A stretch of 64,000 nucleotides of DNA from Ganoderma boninense (lineage: Eukaryota; Basidiomycota; Agaricomycetes; Polyporales; Polyporaceae). The notes beneath the pieces were generated by a model. The model did no database searches. It saw only the letters and a list, made by a program, of their open reading frames with translations, and had not been told where the DNA came from. The translations under genes were made by a program, and so were the position numbers. The stretch is from NCBI GenBank assembly GCA_002900995.3, contig CM035313.1, positions 2,790,001 through 2,854,000 of the forward strand. Direction: 5' to 3'. Below, piece by piece: positions 46,684 through 59,285 of the stretch; position 1 is the first letter of the stretch, and each line of letters opens with the position of its first letter.

Positions 46684-48000
46684 AATCGCGTGGATCTGAA
46701 AAAATACGAACAGTCGGTAAATGCGGGATGGGAGGGAGTCGCTTCCTAGTCGCCGAGGCTGATAAGATGCTCAGTGTTTGACCTCTGCGTAAGTGGCAGG
46801 GCTCGTTGGCGATTGCAGGAGTTGCTTTTGTACCAAAGGAGGACCGCAATGAGGCAATGGCCGCACTGCTGGCGCTTGCCTACATTCATGAGGAACTGCG
46901 ATGGAAGCTGTGCTGGAACCGAAGGCGATCCAGTTGCTAAGGAGGAGCACTCGCACGAAGCATCGGAACACGCACAAGGATACACTAGAAAGGCTCCAAA
47001 GTGATTGCCTGGTCATGGTTGCGGTTGATGGTTCACAGCTCTCTCGGCGGTCTGACATGGGCCGATTGAGCTACCGATGTCGGCGTTCGATTCGGAAGCT
47101 AACAACAGCCTAAGGAAATGCATGTAGAGACGATCGCCAGCGAGGTCAACGTGAGGCAGTACCGATTGAATTAGTACAGCACTGTAGTTAAACAACTGAT
47201 AGAACAAGAAGACGCACCAGGAAGCCCAGATTGCGAATGTGTGGTGGCCGCAGTCGGTCTTCCTCACTCCCCTTGCTCCTCTATATCGACATCAAGCAAC
47301 GGCCGCGTTCAGTCAGCGGTTGATGGCTCACCAGTCACCGGCCAAGCTCTTGAAGTTGCATTGGTTTCCTCCAATGACAACACCCACGATCTTCAAAATC
47401 AGAAGCGCTGCGGGTGATCGCAGGTGGTAGTGGCTGAATTGAGTACGATGTGTTTGCGATGTGTTATGAAAAGTCGGAGCTCTACAAAGGTGAGATGCTG
47501 TCTAGCAATGTCTACGAAGTACCAGGATATATGCGCACCTGCTTGGCTCCGACAAGCTCTGCCTACGAATTCCATTCCGCCTTCCCACCTCGCGGCTGCT
47601 ACCACCTCTGCGAGGAAGCAGGCGAAGGTGTGCGACGTATCATATCCGACCCAGGTTTCACAGAGGACTACTTGGGGGTGGCGGCGAAGGCCATGAGGCG
47701 ACGGAGAGGCAGTAGACAAATAGTAGGTTTGGAAGTGACGTGATGCATGGGCATTCGAGAGTCGAGGCTGAGGTCGGTTGTGGACCGAGCTTGGGAAACT
47801 GTGGGGACGGCGCTCTCCCCGCAACCGCCCACATCTCCACCAGCATCCAGTGTGGTCTCGACCAGCTCTGTACTATACCCTGAATACCCTGACTGTCTTG
47901 TCTCTCGTTTGAACTTCTTCGCTCGCCTACCAAGGACTCAATTCGTCGGAAGGGATACTGGATACCCACATCAAATCCCGCGCTATCCCTCAGCTGGACG
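46684..48000. other. Intergenic region
   Basis: About 1.3 kb between divergent genes (F-box-like, minus; RhoGAP, plus). A short hydrophobic frame on the minus strand (FAIWASWCVFLFYQLFNYSA near 47.2 kb) ends without a domain. No gene called. Confidence 0.35.
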
Positions 48001-51000
48001 ATGCCTGTGGCACCCTCTTCACCCCCCTTTCCTTCAGCACACTCAACACCGATCAAGGACAAGAATGCACCTGTAACAACAAATGGGATTCTATCAACTC
48101 CCACGCACAAGCCGTTCGTGGAGAGCGAGAACGTCCCACCCACTCCGGAGGTCCGCTTGAACGGCCACCGCACTTCGACGAGTAGTCTCCGCACTGGTGC
48201 TGCCACACCAAGCTGCGATGGCCAGGGTGGAGGTGATGGTTGGGGATCGAAGTTTTGGGTCACCTTGGTGGACCCTCAGGTGCGTTTACGCTCTATGTCC
48301 TGGCGCTGGACAGATCGTGTTCATGATGTTGGACATCGCTGATCTTTGTTGCACCTCGTCGGTGCTTTTTGGCCTGTTCGTCTTCAATTCTTCCGACAAC
48401 CCTAAAACCGACAATCCGATAGACGCAAGTTTCGTTCTACGCGTGCCCTGCTACGGGCGAGGTCAGCTGGGATCCCCCAGTCGGCAACTTCTTGTGAGAG
48501 TCACCTTCACTCAGCTCCATCGTCCATGCTTGTGGCGGGTGTGTGCTAAATGCATTGCGCCACCAGATTGCCCCCGAGCCCTGACGGCGAATGGTGGGAG
48601 ATGTTCGACGAGGCGAGCGGCTTGCCTTACTACTACCAAACAAAGTCCGGGGAAACTGTTTGGGAGCGACCGAACGCCTTCGTGATCCCTCTTGGAACGC
48701 TCCAAAACACCGCCCTTGCCCGCAGGCTGTCTGTCAACCGCGGGATCCATCCTCGGACCAGCTCCGATACCCGAAATGGGTCAAAACCTACCAACGGGAC
48801 GCCGGCAAGCGAGCGCGCGCCATACCACCGCTCCAGGTCGTACGTGAACGACAGGGAGGGTGGGTTCATCGATGCTCAGGCGATTGGAGGAAAGGGCGCG
48901 GGCTCGCCGTTACGGTCTCGCCGCTCGCAATCCTCGACGCGAAGCTCTCCCGGACGGACGGAGAATACGAACGGTACACCTTCAAGCTCGAACCACTCTT
49001 CGCCTCGAACAGGGTCCTCGGGACGGCGCTCCGCACAGAGTCCGCGCAAGTCGACATCCAGTGCTGAACACCTCCACCACCACAGCCAAGGTTCCCATGG
49101 CGGTCCGCTATCATACGAGCGAGGCCATGTCCTCGCGCCTATACCTGGCTCACCTTACAACACCGACGCTGCTCCCACCCCAGCCCTTCCGTCACCGGCC
49201 GTCCATCCCCCACTAGTTCTCCCGCCAACGGCAAATCCGCGTCGAAGAAAGACAGCCCGTCCTCGGCTCAGAACAAGACTGACGAGGGGACGTACGGCCG
49301 CTCACGCTCCAAGTCCTCCTCATATATGGAGTACCGTTCCCCTCAGCCGCAGAGCCTGTCAGCGGCGCTGGAGATGATCGCCCTCAACAGTTCGCAATCG
49401 TCCTCCAAGTCGTCGTCCTCGGGCCCGAGCCCGACTCCGCTGGAGCGGCGTGGTGTCTCGGAGCCGGGCCACGGATCGATCTCTGGTTCAGGCTCGGGAT
49501 CGGGATCGACCGCGGGTTCGCGCTGGGTGAATGGCTCGCCGCTGCCGAAGGCTCCCGCCAGGATTAACACGGACCCGCGACTGCTGAGCGGAGCGTCGCT
49601 GTCGGATGGGATGAGCACTCCCGAGACGCCCATCCGGTTCAAGTTTATGAATCTGGGGAAGGACAAGAGCGTGCCTCCGTCGCCGACCCGACCGCTCATA
49701 GCTCCGCAGCCGAGGCGGAGCGTGTCGGGTCCCGTCCCGGTTCAGATACGAGGGAAGGGCATTGGTCGCCCCGTGCTCAACCCTGGTACGGATCGTCCTA
49801 AGTGATGTCTGATGGTGGTTGGTCTGACGCGATCGTGCAGAGGCGAGTCTGCATATGAAGCAGTTGTTGGACCGCAATGGGGGTACGCCGATCCCCATCG
49901 ATATCTACGAGAAGGTCGGGCGTGCACCATCCTCGTTGAACACCGGGTATGTGGTTATCCATGTCGTCGGAGATCTTCCCCCTGTTGATGTCGCGGAGTG
50001 CAGGAAATACCCGGTCTTGCCGCATGACCTGGCGTCCGACATCCAGCAGTTCGCGGAGTCCGAGTTTGCGAAGCAGTACTTCTCGACACACCGGACAGGC
50101 TTCATCTTCAAGCGCACGGTCCCTGTGTCCGAGATTATGTCCTGGCAAAAGGTGTGTAGCATGTTGCATGTATGCGCCCTTCGCTGCGTTTGCATCATCT
50201 CAACACATCATCTAGACCCCCATCACTTCGCCACTGCTCAATGTGAGGCGCGAGCTGGCCAAGGATGCTGTCAAGACTTTCCGAGTGGTTCAACGCATCA
50301 TGGGCGACCGCGAACGTGAAAGACCTGGAGGCGTGTCGCCCCTCGCATCGTCCATGTCGGCGTCATCAGGCGTATCGCTTGCGCTGCTGGAGGAGGAGCG
50401 CTGGCTGCTGGGTGTAGGCCTGACCCACGGAGAGCTGCGCGACGAGATCTACTGTCAAGTGATCAAACAGCTCAATCATAACCCTAACACGTGCGTACCT
50501 TTGCATGTGCATATATATGCGCCAGATTGACATCGCGATCCATTCGTAGTGAGAGCATCTTTAAGGGTTGGCAACTGCTCTGTGTATTGCTTGTCACGTT
50601 CCCGCCGTCGAAGAACTTTGAGGCGTACTTGGGGTCATACATCCAACAAGCGACGACTCAACAGGAAGGACGCGTAGATGTCATGGCGAAGTACTGCATC
50701 CGAAGGTTGGCGTACATCTCAAAGAAGGGACCTCGAGGCAAGCCGCCAAGCGCTGCTGAGATTGAAACTGTCTCGGTGAGTAACCACACTGGTTGTTGTC
50801 AAGCGATCCCCCATTTCCCGCGATGTGCTCACTGCGATCATCAGGACGCTGCGTTCCATCCCTCCACCTTTGGGGAACACCTGGATACTGTCTTCAGGCT
50901 TCAGGAACGGAATTACCCGGACAAGAAAGTGCCTATCATCCTACCGTTCCTGGCGGATGGAATCCTAGCTCTCGGAGGCACTAAATCCGAGGGCATCTTC

Positions 51001-51609
51001 CGTGTTCCTGGCGATGGTGACCTAGTATCCGACCTCAAACTTCGTATAGACAAGGGGTACTACAGCCTGGAGAGTGTGGACGACCCTCATGTGCTCGCTT
51101 CACTGCTGAAGTTGTGGCTGCGCGAGCTCATCGACCCGCTCATTCCCGAGGAGCTGTACAACGACTGCATTACCAGCTCGGACAGCCCCGAGGCCTGCGT
51201 CCAGATCGTGCAACGGCTCCCGACCATCAATCGTCGGGTTGTTCTCTTCGTGATCAGCTTCCTTCAACTGTTCCTAGAAGACAAGATCCAGACCATCACC
51301 AAGATGACGAGTGCGAATCTCGCGCTGGTGATGGCTCCGAACTTGTTGAGGTGCAACTCGGAGTCGATGGTGGTGGTGTTTACCAACTCTCAGTGAGCTT
51401 CTTGTTTCGTTTAGATGAGACCGGGTTCTAACATGCCGCCCAGGTACGAGCAGCGCTTCGTACACAATCTCCTCGTCCACCTCAAGTGCGACAAAGTGGA
51501 CCCCGATTTCGTGCCAGTCCACGGACATGGCGCTATCCCTGTCACCCCCACAACCCCCTCCGCGCCCCGTCGTTCGACCAATAAACGCACCCACCGCCCG
51601 AACTACTAA
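48001..51609 (+). CDS. WW-MyTH4-RhoGAP protein (ARHGAP39/Vilse-like)
   Basis: Domain order: a first WW-like motif split by an intron (WGSKFWVTLVDPQ / TQVSFYACPATGEVSWDPP), a second WW (EWWEMFDEASGLPYYYQTKS, then GETVWERPNAF), a long Ser-rich disordered linker, a MyTH4 domain (LLGVGLTHGELRDEIYCQVI, GWQLLCVLLVTFPPSKNFEA) and a RhoGAP domain (LPFLADGILALGGTKSEG, arginine finger in GIFRVPG, SLLKLWLRELIDPLIPEELY, NLALVMAPNLLRCNS). This matches ARHGAP39/Vilse, which switches off Rho/Rac. About seven exons. Within the linker the frame used before ~49.17 kb cannot continue into the frame that follows (SSYMEYRSPQPQSLSAALEM); one missing C in the CCCACCCC run near 49178 would restore it. The start at 48001 is the first in-frame Met. 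Confidence 0.88.
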
Positions 51610-53848
51610 TTGCAACTGTACATGCATAGCTTTTACCCTGCGGACACCGCCGATATCCTAGTCTTATCTATTGGTATATTTGCCATTAATCTCTCTCGTT
51701 CTCATCGCTTATGTTGTTCACATCACCGTTCAAGCTCCCCATGCAGCGTATTCGTACTCATCAATCATCCCACTCGCTCACTCTTGTTGTATCATTCCAC
51801 ACAGTCCGCATTCATTTCCCCTGCCACGCTCGCTCATCTCCAACTTTATATCTCCCCATCTGAGCTTCTCTCGCATCACCCCGTACTCCAGCGTTCTAGA
51901 TATCCCTGCTCCACTCGCGCGCATAATGCTAACAGCTTCGTTGCACACACATTATGGCCGCCCATCCTTCTTGTTCGTTAGCATCCGTTATTCTTGGCGG
52001 CCACCCTGCGCTCTCTGGTCTCGATTCAATTCGGATGGATGGTAGGCGGATCTGTCTTGTACATTACTTTTCTCGTTCATCTTGGGCTATCGGTTCGTTT
52101 TACATTTACATTGATATAGAAGCGACCCGTAAGTAGATAGACGGGTCGGCGCAAGGTACCTCGCGCTTCCGGAACTCGATCTGTACTGCAGAAAAAAGAC
52201 ATCGAAAACAAATACATTGCCGTCGAGTCTTGCATATGATGTCAGATATGGTGCTCGGGCTATTTGGGTCTTGGCATGACCGGGGCGTGGTTAATTTTGG
52301 TTCTCCCTATGCGTTAATCGCTCTCCGACTGGGTAAAGCTGACTGAGTACGAGTCTACGATGACACTGTTAGATGGGGGGCCCCCGTATGCCGATGAGCT
52401 CCAATGTTGGAGGCCAGACTCTTACTGAAAGTTCGTATGTCTTGATCCTCGCATACGTACGAGACCAACCTGGCCCTGGCTTTGCGTTGCCGAGAGCGTC
52501 CAGATAGACTAAGTACGTCGATGTCGACACAAGACAGTAGGTCACTAGTAGCCCGGAACACGGGTTCTAGAAGGACTACTGAAGGGCCCCGTAGGCCCTT
52601 AAGTTGCCGGTGGACCTCGTTAGTTTCTGTTATGTATTAGCTTGCAACTGCCAGCCTTACCGCCGACGTCGATCGTGGTACTGACCGATCTTGCACCGCG
52701 GCGTTTCCGCCATAGACTGCCGGTGCGCCGGAGCGCGTTCAACTGTTCAAGTAGACGGCCTAACCAGTTAATGAGGCCATACTTCGGCACCCGCTAGGTC
52801 GAGCCGTTCCTGCGGGAGGGGAGAGAGAACGCCGTGAGATTGGGAGTGGTTTGGATCGATTTGAAAGCTTGCAAGTAAGCATGGACAATTTAGAACTTCA
52901 GGCCGTGCCGTCGCAGAAAAACGTAGGCAGAGACACACCAAAGACACGCCGAATTCGTATTCTCGGCCTTCCGGCATGTGATTCGGGACCTGGGTCGCCT
53001 CGGACTTGAGTATTTCGGTTTTTTTAGTTCGATCGCGTTAGTTTGGAGTAGAGGGAACGGACGAGTGTCTGGGATGGAGACGTTGCGTCGTCGATTTTTA
53101 GCAAAGGAAATATATGAGCCCAAGTGTTTCGAGGAGACGTTACTAGGGTCTCGGAGGCGACATGAATCCCGGTGACCGGAATCACCATGGAAGTGGACCT
53201 AAACCGCGTTGTCGGAATGGTATATCCAAGTCCTCAGCACAACTTACCGTATTAGCCGTCGCATCCGAGAGCTGCCGACACGGTCTACCGTCTACGAGGG
53301 TTCCGGCAACGAAGGTTAAGACTTGGGAAGGATGCCGGGGAGATGCCGTGCTCGGCTACGGACAAGCTGCACAACGTGGCTACGGCTCAACGGTTCATGC
53401 ATCGTTACGCACCGGCCACACTGCGCTCTGCTGATCACAACATTATCTTCCTGCATACTCTTCCACGTTGTCAAGACTCGACATGATCGCTCTCCGCAGG
53501 CCCCCTGGCAGACTTTGGCAGACAGGGGCGATAAGAGCCACTTGCCGTGGGGCCGGAGCAAGAGCGACACAGGGGGAAGACGGAGGCAAGTCGACCTCGA
53601 GCTGGCTGGGTACTTGGTGGCGGCCGCGGGGCCTGTGGATGGATGTGCGGGAGGTGGTGGCGACGTCATAGAACTGGGGCCTGTGTGCGGTGGGCCGGGC
53701 GGGCTGATTAGGTGAATGCATGGCGTTTGTGCCGCGCTGCATCAGCTTCCCCTGTTCCCATCACCTCTTCCCCAGTCCGCTTTGCGTCTCAAAAGACTTC
53801 AATGCCTCCGCGCCTGCCTCCCCTTCCTCTTCTCCCTCTATCCCCGAC
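51610..53848. other. Intergenic region of about 2.2 kb
   Basis: 3' UTR of the RhoGAP gene, then non-coding sequence to the G-alpha start. Frames are short and low-complexity. A C/T-rich tract just before 53849 fits a promoter or 5' UTR. An in-frame ATG at 53720 could extend the G-alpha by 43 residues but is less likely. Confidence 0.4.
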
Positions 53849-56140
53849 ATGACCAGAGACATCGCCACCCCCGATCCCCTTGCTGCTGCCATCATGCCCC
53901 CCCGCGACGAGACCCCCGCCGACAGATGGGCCAGAGAGCAGGCTGAGGCCCATGCCCGCCGGGTCAGCGAGCAAATCGACGACCAGATAAAAGCGGAGAA
54001 GATGGCCATGAAGAAGCGCAAACCACCAATCAAGGTCCTGCTTCTTGGTCAGAGCGAGAGCGGCAAGTCGACCACGGTAAAGAGTGAGTGCTTTTCAGTT
54101 TGTTCGCCCCGCACCGGTCGTGACTCCCGCAATCCAGACTTCCAGCTTGCCTATGCATACTCCTCCTTCCTCGCGGAACGAGCAGCATGGCGCACCGTGA
54201 TCCACCTTAACCTCGTCCGGTCTGTAACATCTATCATGAAGGCCCTCGCGAAGGAGCTCCCGGAGGCAAGCTCCGTCCTCGGCGCTGAACCATCACGCAT
54301 CTCGGTCGACATCGACGAGGAGGAGGAGGATGAGAGGGAGGAGAGCGTGTCTGTCAACCCTTCAACGACATCCTTGCTCACCGAGACTCACGTCGCGCTC
54401 CTTCGGCGCCTTGAACCCCTACGCGACGTGCAACGGACCCTTGAAGTCAGCCTGGGCGCAGCCTCGACAGAGGCGTTTCACGAGGCAAACATTAGCGCGG
54501 CGCCATGGGATAGTGCCAAGTTTCGCCCCCAGGAATTTGCCGTCACCAGCCGGAGTGGATGGAAGTCTGCGCTCAACCGCGTCAGGGGTGTCCGAGGGGA
54601 GGACCCGGAGAACATCAAGAGCGGGGTCGCTGGCCGACCCAGTGTGCGTCGCATCGTCTCGCTCTCTGGCTTCTCGAGATCCTGACCGCTTGACAGCACC
54701 AGCCTCGACCCTCCGTCTCGCGCAAATCGGGGTCCTCGCGACTGTCCGAGTCTCATTTTGAGGCGGAAGGCACGCAGCCGGACGTTGAGCGAGCCGCGCA
54801 GGCCATCGCATCGTTTGCGGACGACATGCACGCCCTCTGGGCCGACCCCGCCGTCAAGGCAGTGCTCGATAAGAGGGGCATGAGACCCGAGGAGGGGCCA
54901 GGCTTGTAAGCACCTACACGCAGCGCCCCGCGAACTGAATCGCCAGCGCCGACTGACTCCCACACCACCGTCCCGTGTCTACAGCTTCCTGAACGATGTG
55001 CAACGGATCGCGGCGCAGGACTACCAGCCGTCAGATGACGACGTTATTCGCGCCCGCTTGCGCACCATGGGTGTGCAGGAGCACCGGTTCATCTTCGAGA
55101 AGGGTAAGCATCCCCGCCCCGTTTGGCCGTTTCGATGCGCCGCTCAATCTGCTTCTGTCATGTCATTTGAAGGCTCGGAAGCAGGGCGTGAGTGGCTGAT
55201 TTACGATGTCGGCGGGGCGCGGTCGCTGGTGGGTGCCAGACAACGTTTCAGGGTGCCGCCTTCCATTCTCACCGTTGATCTGCAGCGGCACGCATGGTAC
55301 CCGTACTTCGACGACATCAACGCAATCATCTTCCTCGCACCCATCAGCTGCTTTGACGAGACTCTTGCTGAGGACAAGAGGGTAAACCGTCTGCAGGATA
55401 GCTTGCTCCTGTGGAAGGCGGTCTGCTCGACCAAAATCCTGGCGAAGGTTCAGCTCATTCTGGTGGGCATCCTCCTTCCGCTCTCTCTCCGTGCACAGTG
55501 ACCGCGGTGATTAACGTCACCACGCAGTTCCTGAACAAGTGTGATCTTCTGCAAAAGAAGCTCGCGCGCGGCGTCCGCGTCGTGGACTACATTCCGACCT
55601 ACAACGCGCGGCCCAACGATGCTCCGTCGGCGGCGAAATGTGGGCAATCTATTGGATCACCACTCATTGGTTCATTCATCTAACCTTGCCCGCCCGATGC
55701 GCTGTAGATTTCCGCGCTCAGTTCAAGGATATCCTCACGAAGTATTCACCCGAACAACGCGGGTTCTACTCCTATCTCACGTCCGTTGTGGTACGTCAAA
55801 ACCATCTTACGTCTGGTGCTTCTCCCCATCCATCTAGCTGTTCGCGACATACTTCTTGGTCGCTTATCCCACCCTCCTGGCCTTCGTTTCACACGAGGGG
55901 CCACCTCACCAACTCCTGGTTACGTTGTGCCGCCCCTTGCAACCGATCATGCTTTCTACTTGCTTGGAGACAGTATGTTGACGTCACCTTAATCCCGCAG
56001 GACACCAAGGCGACCGCTATCCAAGTCGCTGCAAGTACGTGCATGCTGATTCGTTCCCTATCCTGACTCTGATGCTAACGCGCCCTGCAGTCCGCGAAGG
56101 AATTCAACGCAATCATCTCAAGGACGCCGATATCATTTAA
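53849..56140 (+). CDS. Divergent large G-protein alpha subunit, 526 aa
   Basis: Ten exons (introns 54084-54137, 54644-54696, 54906-54984, 55104-55172, 55229-55285, 55463-55527, 55640-55707, 55791-56000, 56035-56090) join in frame. P-loop LLLGQSESGKSTTVK; a long helical-domain insert with an acidic run (DIDEEEEDEREE); the helical domain end FLNDVQRIAAQDYQPSDDDV; switch I RARLRTMGVQEHRF (catalytic Arg and Mg-binding Thr kept); switch II DVGGARSLRHAW, where the usual Gln is Ala; FLNKCDL (NKxD); TSVVDT in place of TCAT; C-terminus LKDADII. It is larger than the usual ~350 aa and lacks the N-terminal MGxxxS myristoylation signal. Heterotrimeric G-alpha subunits relay receptor signals; this belongs to the divergent group expanded in mushrooms. 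Confidence 0.88.
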
Positions 56141-57451
56141 ATCTTTAGACCGCCCGATGACCCTTCCAGCGCCCTCAACATCAGCATCTAAGACGCTTTC
56201 TGAAAACGATCATCATGACCCGTTCGATGCCCTGGTAGACCCTGGTTGCAAACGTCTCTCTACGGCAATTCCCTCGCAAATTTCTCGTGCCGCTCTCCAT
56301 TCGCTCTTTCCTCTCGCTTTCTTTTCTTCGGACCTTCTGGGGCCTCACCCCCTTCTCCTCGCGCCCCCATCCCATTCATGGTTGTTTTCGACTTCTTGTG
56401 TGGGTCTCAGCGAGTGTATGTCGGGTCCCACGAACGCCCCACCTGTTTCCCTTACCCCACCGCCCTTCCTAATTGACGTTGACGTTCACCATCATCTTGA
56501 TCACCCTCTCTGCGCGGAACCCTAATCACCCCCGTCGTATCTAGTATCTATGTCGTATCTATACCTCTCGTCCGCTGCCTGGTCATCTGTATTGTAGTCG
56601 TGATGTACGCTATCGCTATCGCCCGCCCCCATGCTTTGTTGCTGTCGGTTGCTTTTTCGTCGACGTCTCATGGAAGGTTAATGTGTAACCAATGGTTCGC
56701 TTCTAGGGCCATTCGTGATTGGTTCTATGATCGTGCCCACGGCGGCGGGTACGAAAGGTAGGGCTTGTCTCATGCTACGGCACTAGGGTGCGAGCCGGGT
56801 AAGTAGCCATTCATAGATTCTCAACACCATGATTGAATTGGCTTTACAGTAGCGTGGAGGCCAAGCATTAATGATAATGCGTTCATTGTCGGGCAACGCT
56901 GACGATTTCCCGAAAGCGATGCGGCAAACCACGCTATCGTAGACTGGGAACTTCTATGGTGGGGTTTATTTGCTTATGCCAATAGGCCTGGTTTCAGGGC
57001 AAACCCACAAGGTCAAAATGATAGGGAGACGACGGCACACGACAGCAACCCATACCTGAGGCACCAGGGGAGGGACCCTACACCAGGGTCGCTCTTTGTA
57101 TGGACAGGAACCATCAATGTCGTCGTCGTCGTCGATGACGACGTTGAGTATACGCTGCCGATCGATATCGAGGATGGCAAGGGGTCGGAGGCTGCGGGAT
57201 GATCCTAACGTGACCAAACAAACGCTACGACAATCCGTTCTGACACTTGACCGAGAACTCTTTCTTCGACTCTTCCATCCACAACATTAATCGTTCTGCA
57301 CAAAACAGTCGGCTAGCAATTCGAGACGCTCGTGATGCCATTATCATAAATTACCCTTTTAAACAAATATTGGTACAGTACAGTAAGTTCTATTCTAGAG
57401 TCCCATCTGAGTCGCGCATATAACGAACTATGTACTATATACGCAGCATTC
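56141..57451. other. Intergenic region
   Basis: About 1.3 kb of downstream sequence of two convergent genes (G-alpha, plus; F-box-like, minus). No gene recognised. Confidence 0.4.
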
Positions 57452-58837
57452 TCAGCGCGATAATGATCTCCTTCCCAAAGTTATGAGGTCCCGTAGGATG
57501 GCTCTATGCCTATGTGCAACCTTGAGAGGACTGGCGTCGCCGCCACCGTCCTCAGAGTCGTCCAAGTGAATCATCGACACGGCCCGTTCCGACAACGCTC
57601 GTCCCGCCGCTCGGTTCTGCATCCTTGCCCTCGCGACCGCGACCTCCGCCCTCTTTCTACGCTCGTACGCCCATTCGCCCTCGTCTTCCTCGCGCTCAGT
57701 CCAGCAACCAGGTCCTCCGATCATCCTGCCCTCCCATTCCCATCTGAGCCTGTCCCGCCAGTACCCGTCCCGAAACCACCTCCCGCGCATCACGACGACC
57801 TTGGGCCCGCCCGTCGCCGCCTTTGGTGCGCTGCACATCAGCGTGACCTCCTCCAGATACTCGTGGCCCCGCACCGGCTCGACAACGAGCGGCTGCACGA
57901 TCGCCCGCCGCAACTTCGAGAACGAGACGCGTTTGCGAGGACCCGGCGGGGACCCGGACCCCGCCGCACGAATCTGCTCCAGCTGCTGCACCTTCACGAA
58001 GGACCGCGTCGCGATGCCGTCCAGGACCTCCGGCATCAGCTTGCTCGACTGCGAGACCCGGACGTGCGTCACCTCCGGGGCGAGCCGCCCCCACAGCGGC
58101 AGCGTCTTCTCCCACGGGACCTGCTTCGGGCCCTCGTACACGACGTGGAGGTGCGTGAGCGCGGGGAACGGCGGGAAGAGGGCGACCTGGTCCCAGAACC
58201 ACGCGAGCTCCTCGCTCTCGGGGTCGCCCGCGGCGCGCGTCCAGTGCGGGTCGGAGCGCACGAAGAGGTGGTCGTCCGCGAGCAGCGACAGCTCGCGGAG
58301 GCGCGGGAACTGGAACTGGCCGCCGGCGAACGGCAGCGCGACGTCGGCGTGCTGGAGCACGGCGAGCGTTTCGAGCGTCGGGCCAACGAGCTGGAAGAGG
58401 CGCGGGACGAGGTACTCGAACTGCCGGTCCCAGGCCGCCTTCGAGCTCTCCCAGGCGTGCTCGTCCTCGACGACCTCGTCTTCGCGCTTGTGCTTCCGCC
58501 GCGAGTACTCGGACCAGCCGCGCCAGGGCCGCGCGGGCGCGTCGCACTCGCCCGGCAGGAACGCGAGCAGGAGGTGGCGGGCGTTCAGGTCCGCGCTGCA
58601 GTGGGAGGCTGGGTTGCGGAGCATGCGCTCGTGGCAGAGGAGGAGCTTGCCTATTTGTGCGAGACTGGTGAGCTTGAGCGAGTGGAAGCGATAGGGGGCG
58701 GAGATGGCGCCGAAGAGGATCGATGTGGATGCAAGCGCGGCGCCGGCACGTCCGCCGTCGGTGCATGCGAATTCGAAGATGTGGTTCCAGATGTCGACGG
58801 GGATATGGTCCATGGACAGCGAGGTGTTCGTGGTCAT
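57452..58837 (-). CDS. F-box-like protein of the CTDGG family, 461 aa
   Basis: Intronless. Start MTTNTSLSMDHIPVDIWNHI followed by FEFACTDGGRAGAALASTS and a helix matching the paralogues. Shared blocks: LLLAFLPGECDAPARPWRGW, LFQLVGPTLETLAVLQHADV, FPRLRELSLLADDHLFVRS, FPALTHLHVVYEGPKQVPWE then KTLPLWGRLAPEVTHVRVS. The C-terminal third has a charged section (WTEREEDEGEW) and RAEVAVARARMQNRAAGRAL. G+C is very high at third codon positions, so a long open frame exists on the opposite strand; I treat it as a shadow. A Skp1-dependent ubiquitin-ligase adaptor role is family inference only. Confidence 0.78.
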   Translation of the reverse strand: MTTNTSLSMDHIPVDIWNHIFEFACTDGGRAGAALASTSILFGAISAPYRFHSLKLTSLAQIGKLLLCHERMLRNPASHCSADLNARHLLLAFLPGECDAPARPWRGWSEYSRRKHKREDEVVEDEHAWESSKAAWDRQFEYLVPRLFQLVGPTLETLAVLQHADVALPFAGGQFQFPRLRELSLLADDHLFVRSDPHWTRAAGDPESEELAWFWDQVALFPPFPALTHLHVVYEGPKQVPWEKTLPLWGRLAPEVTHVRVSQSSKLMPEVLDGIATRSFVKVQQLEQIRAAGSGSPPGPRKRVSFSKLRRAIVQPLVVEPVRGHEYLEEVTLMCSAPKAATGGPKVVVMRGRWFRDGYWRDRLRWEWEGRMIGGPGCWTEREEDEGEWAYERRKRAEVAVARARMQNRAAGRALSERAVSMIHLDDSEDGGGDASPLKVAHRHRAILRDLITLGRRSLSR

Positions 58838-59285
58838 TAGGAGGATATGGGGAGGAGAAAAGGAGTGGGATGGACTGGTGGAAATGGAGGGGCCGTTTTG
58901 GCTTCGGAGTCTGCGCGCTGCCGGGGAATGTACCTGTGCTCGAACGCCGTGCCCGCGGCGCCTGCAAATATTGGTAAGTTACGGACTTGCGACTAGGTCA
59001 AACGCGTATTCGCGATCCTCGGCCCTCTTATGAACCACCCAGAGGACGCTGGATAGGCATGACGTCAGATCACAGCTGATGAAAATGCGTGCAATAGGCA
59101 CAGGTTATCTGCACGAGTCCCCCCCACAAGCATTGCCAAGGCACACTTAAGCTTGTCCAGTGTTCCCCCCTTGCTTGCAATGCCAATTATGCGCCCAATA
59201 TGCGCCGGCGGTGAGTGTGTTTGAACAGCATCTGTCATGGCGAGGCTAAAACGAATATGTTACATATGATATGATATCCACAGGC
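58838..59285. other. Intergenic region between two F-box-like paralogues
   Basis: About 450 bp, with the promoter of the left gene at its left side. A run of seven C lies near 59.12 kb. No gene recognised. Confidence 0.35.

Noticed and set aside
46740..47430. Hydrophobic minus-strand frames that might be a small membrane protein
   Set aside because: No consistent splice chain and no family motif.
53720..53848. Upstream in-frame start of the G-alpha subunit
   Set aside because: It adds a Cys/Phe/Ser-rich segment unlike G-alpha N-termini. Left as a minor alternative.
57506..58840. Open frame of 444 codons on the strand opposite the 461-aa F-box-like gene
   Set aside because: It is Arg/Pro-rich without domains, and the other strand matches two paralogues. 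It is a by-product of very high G+C at third positions.
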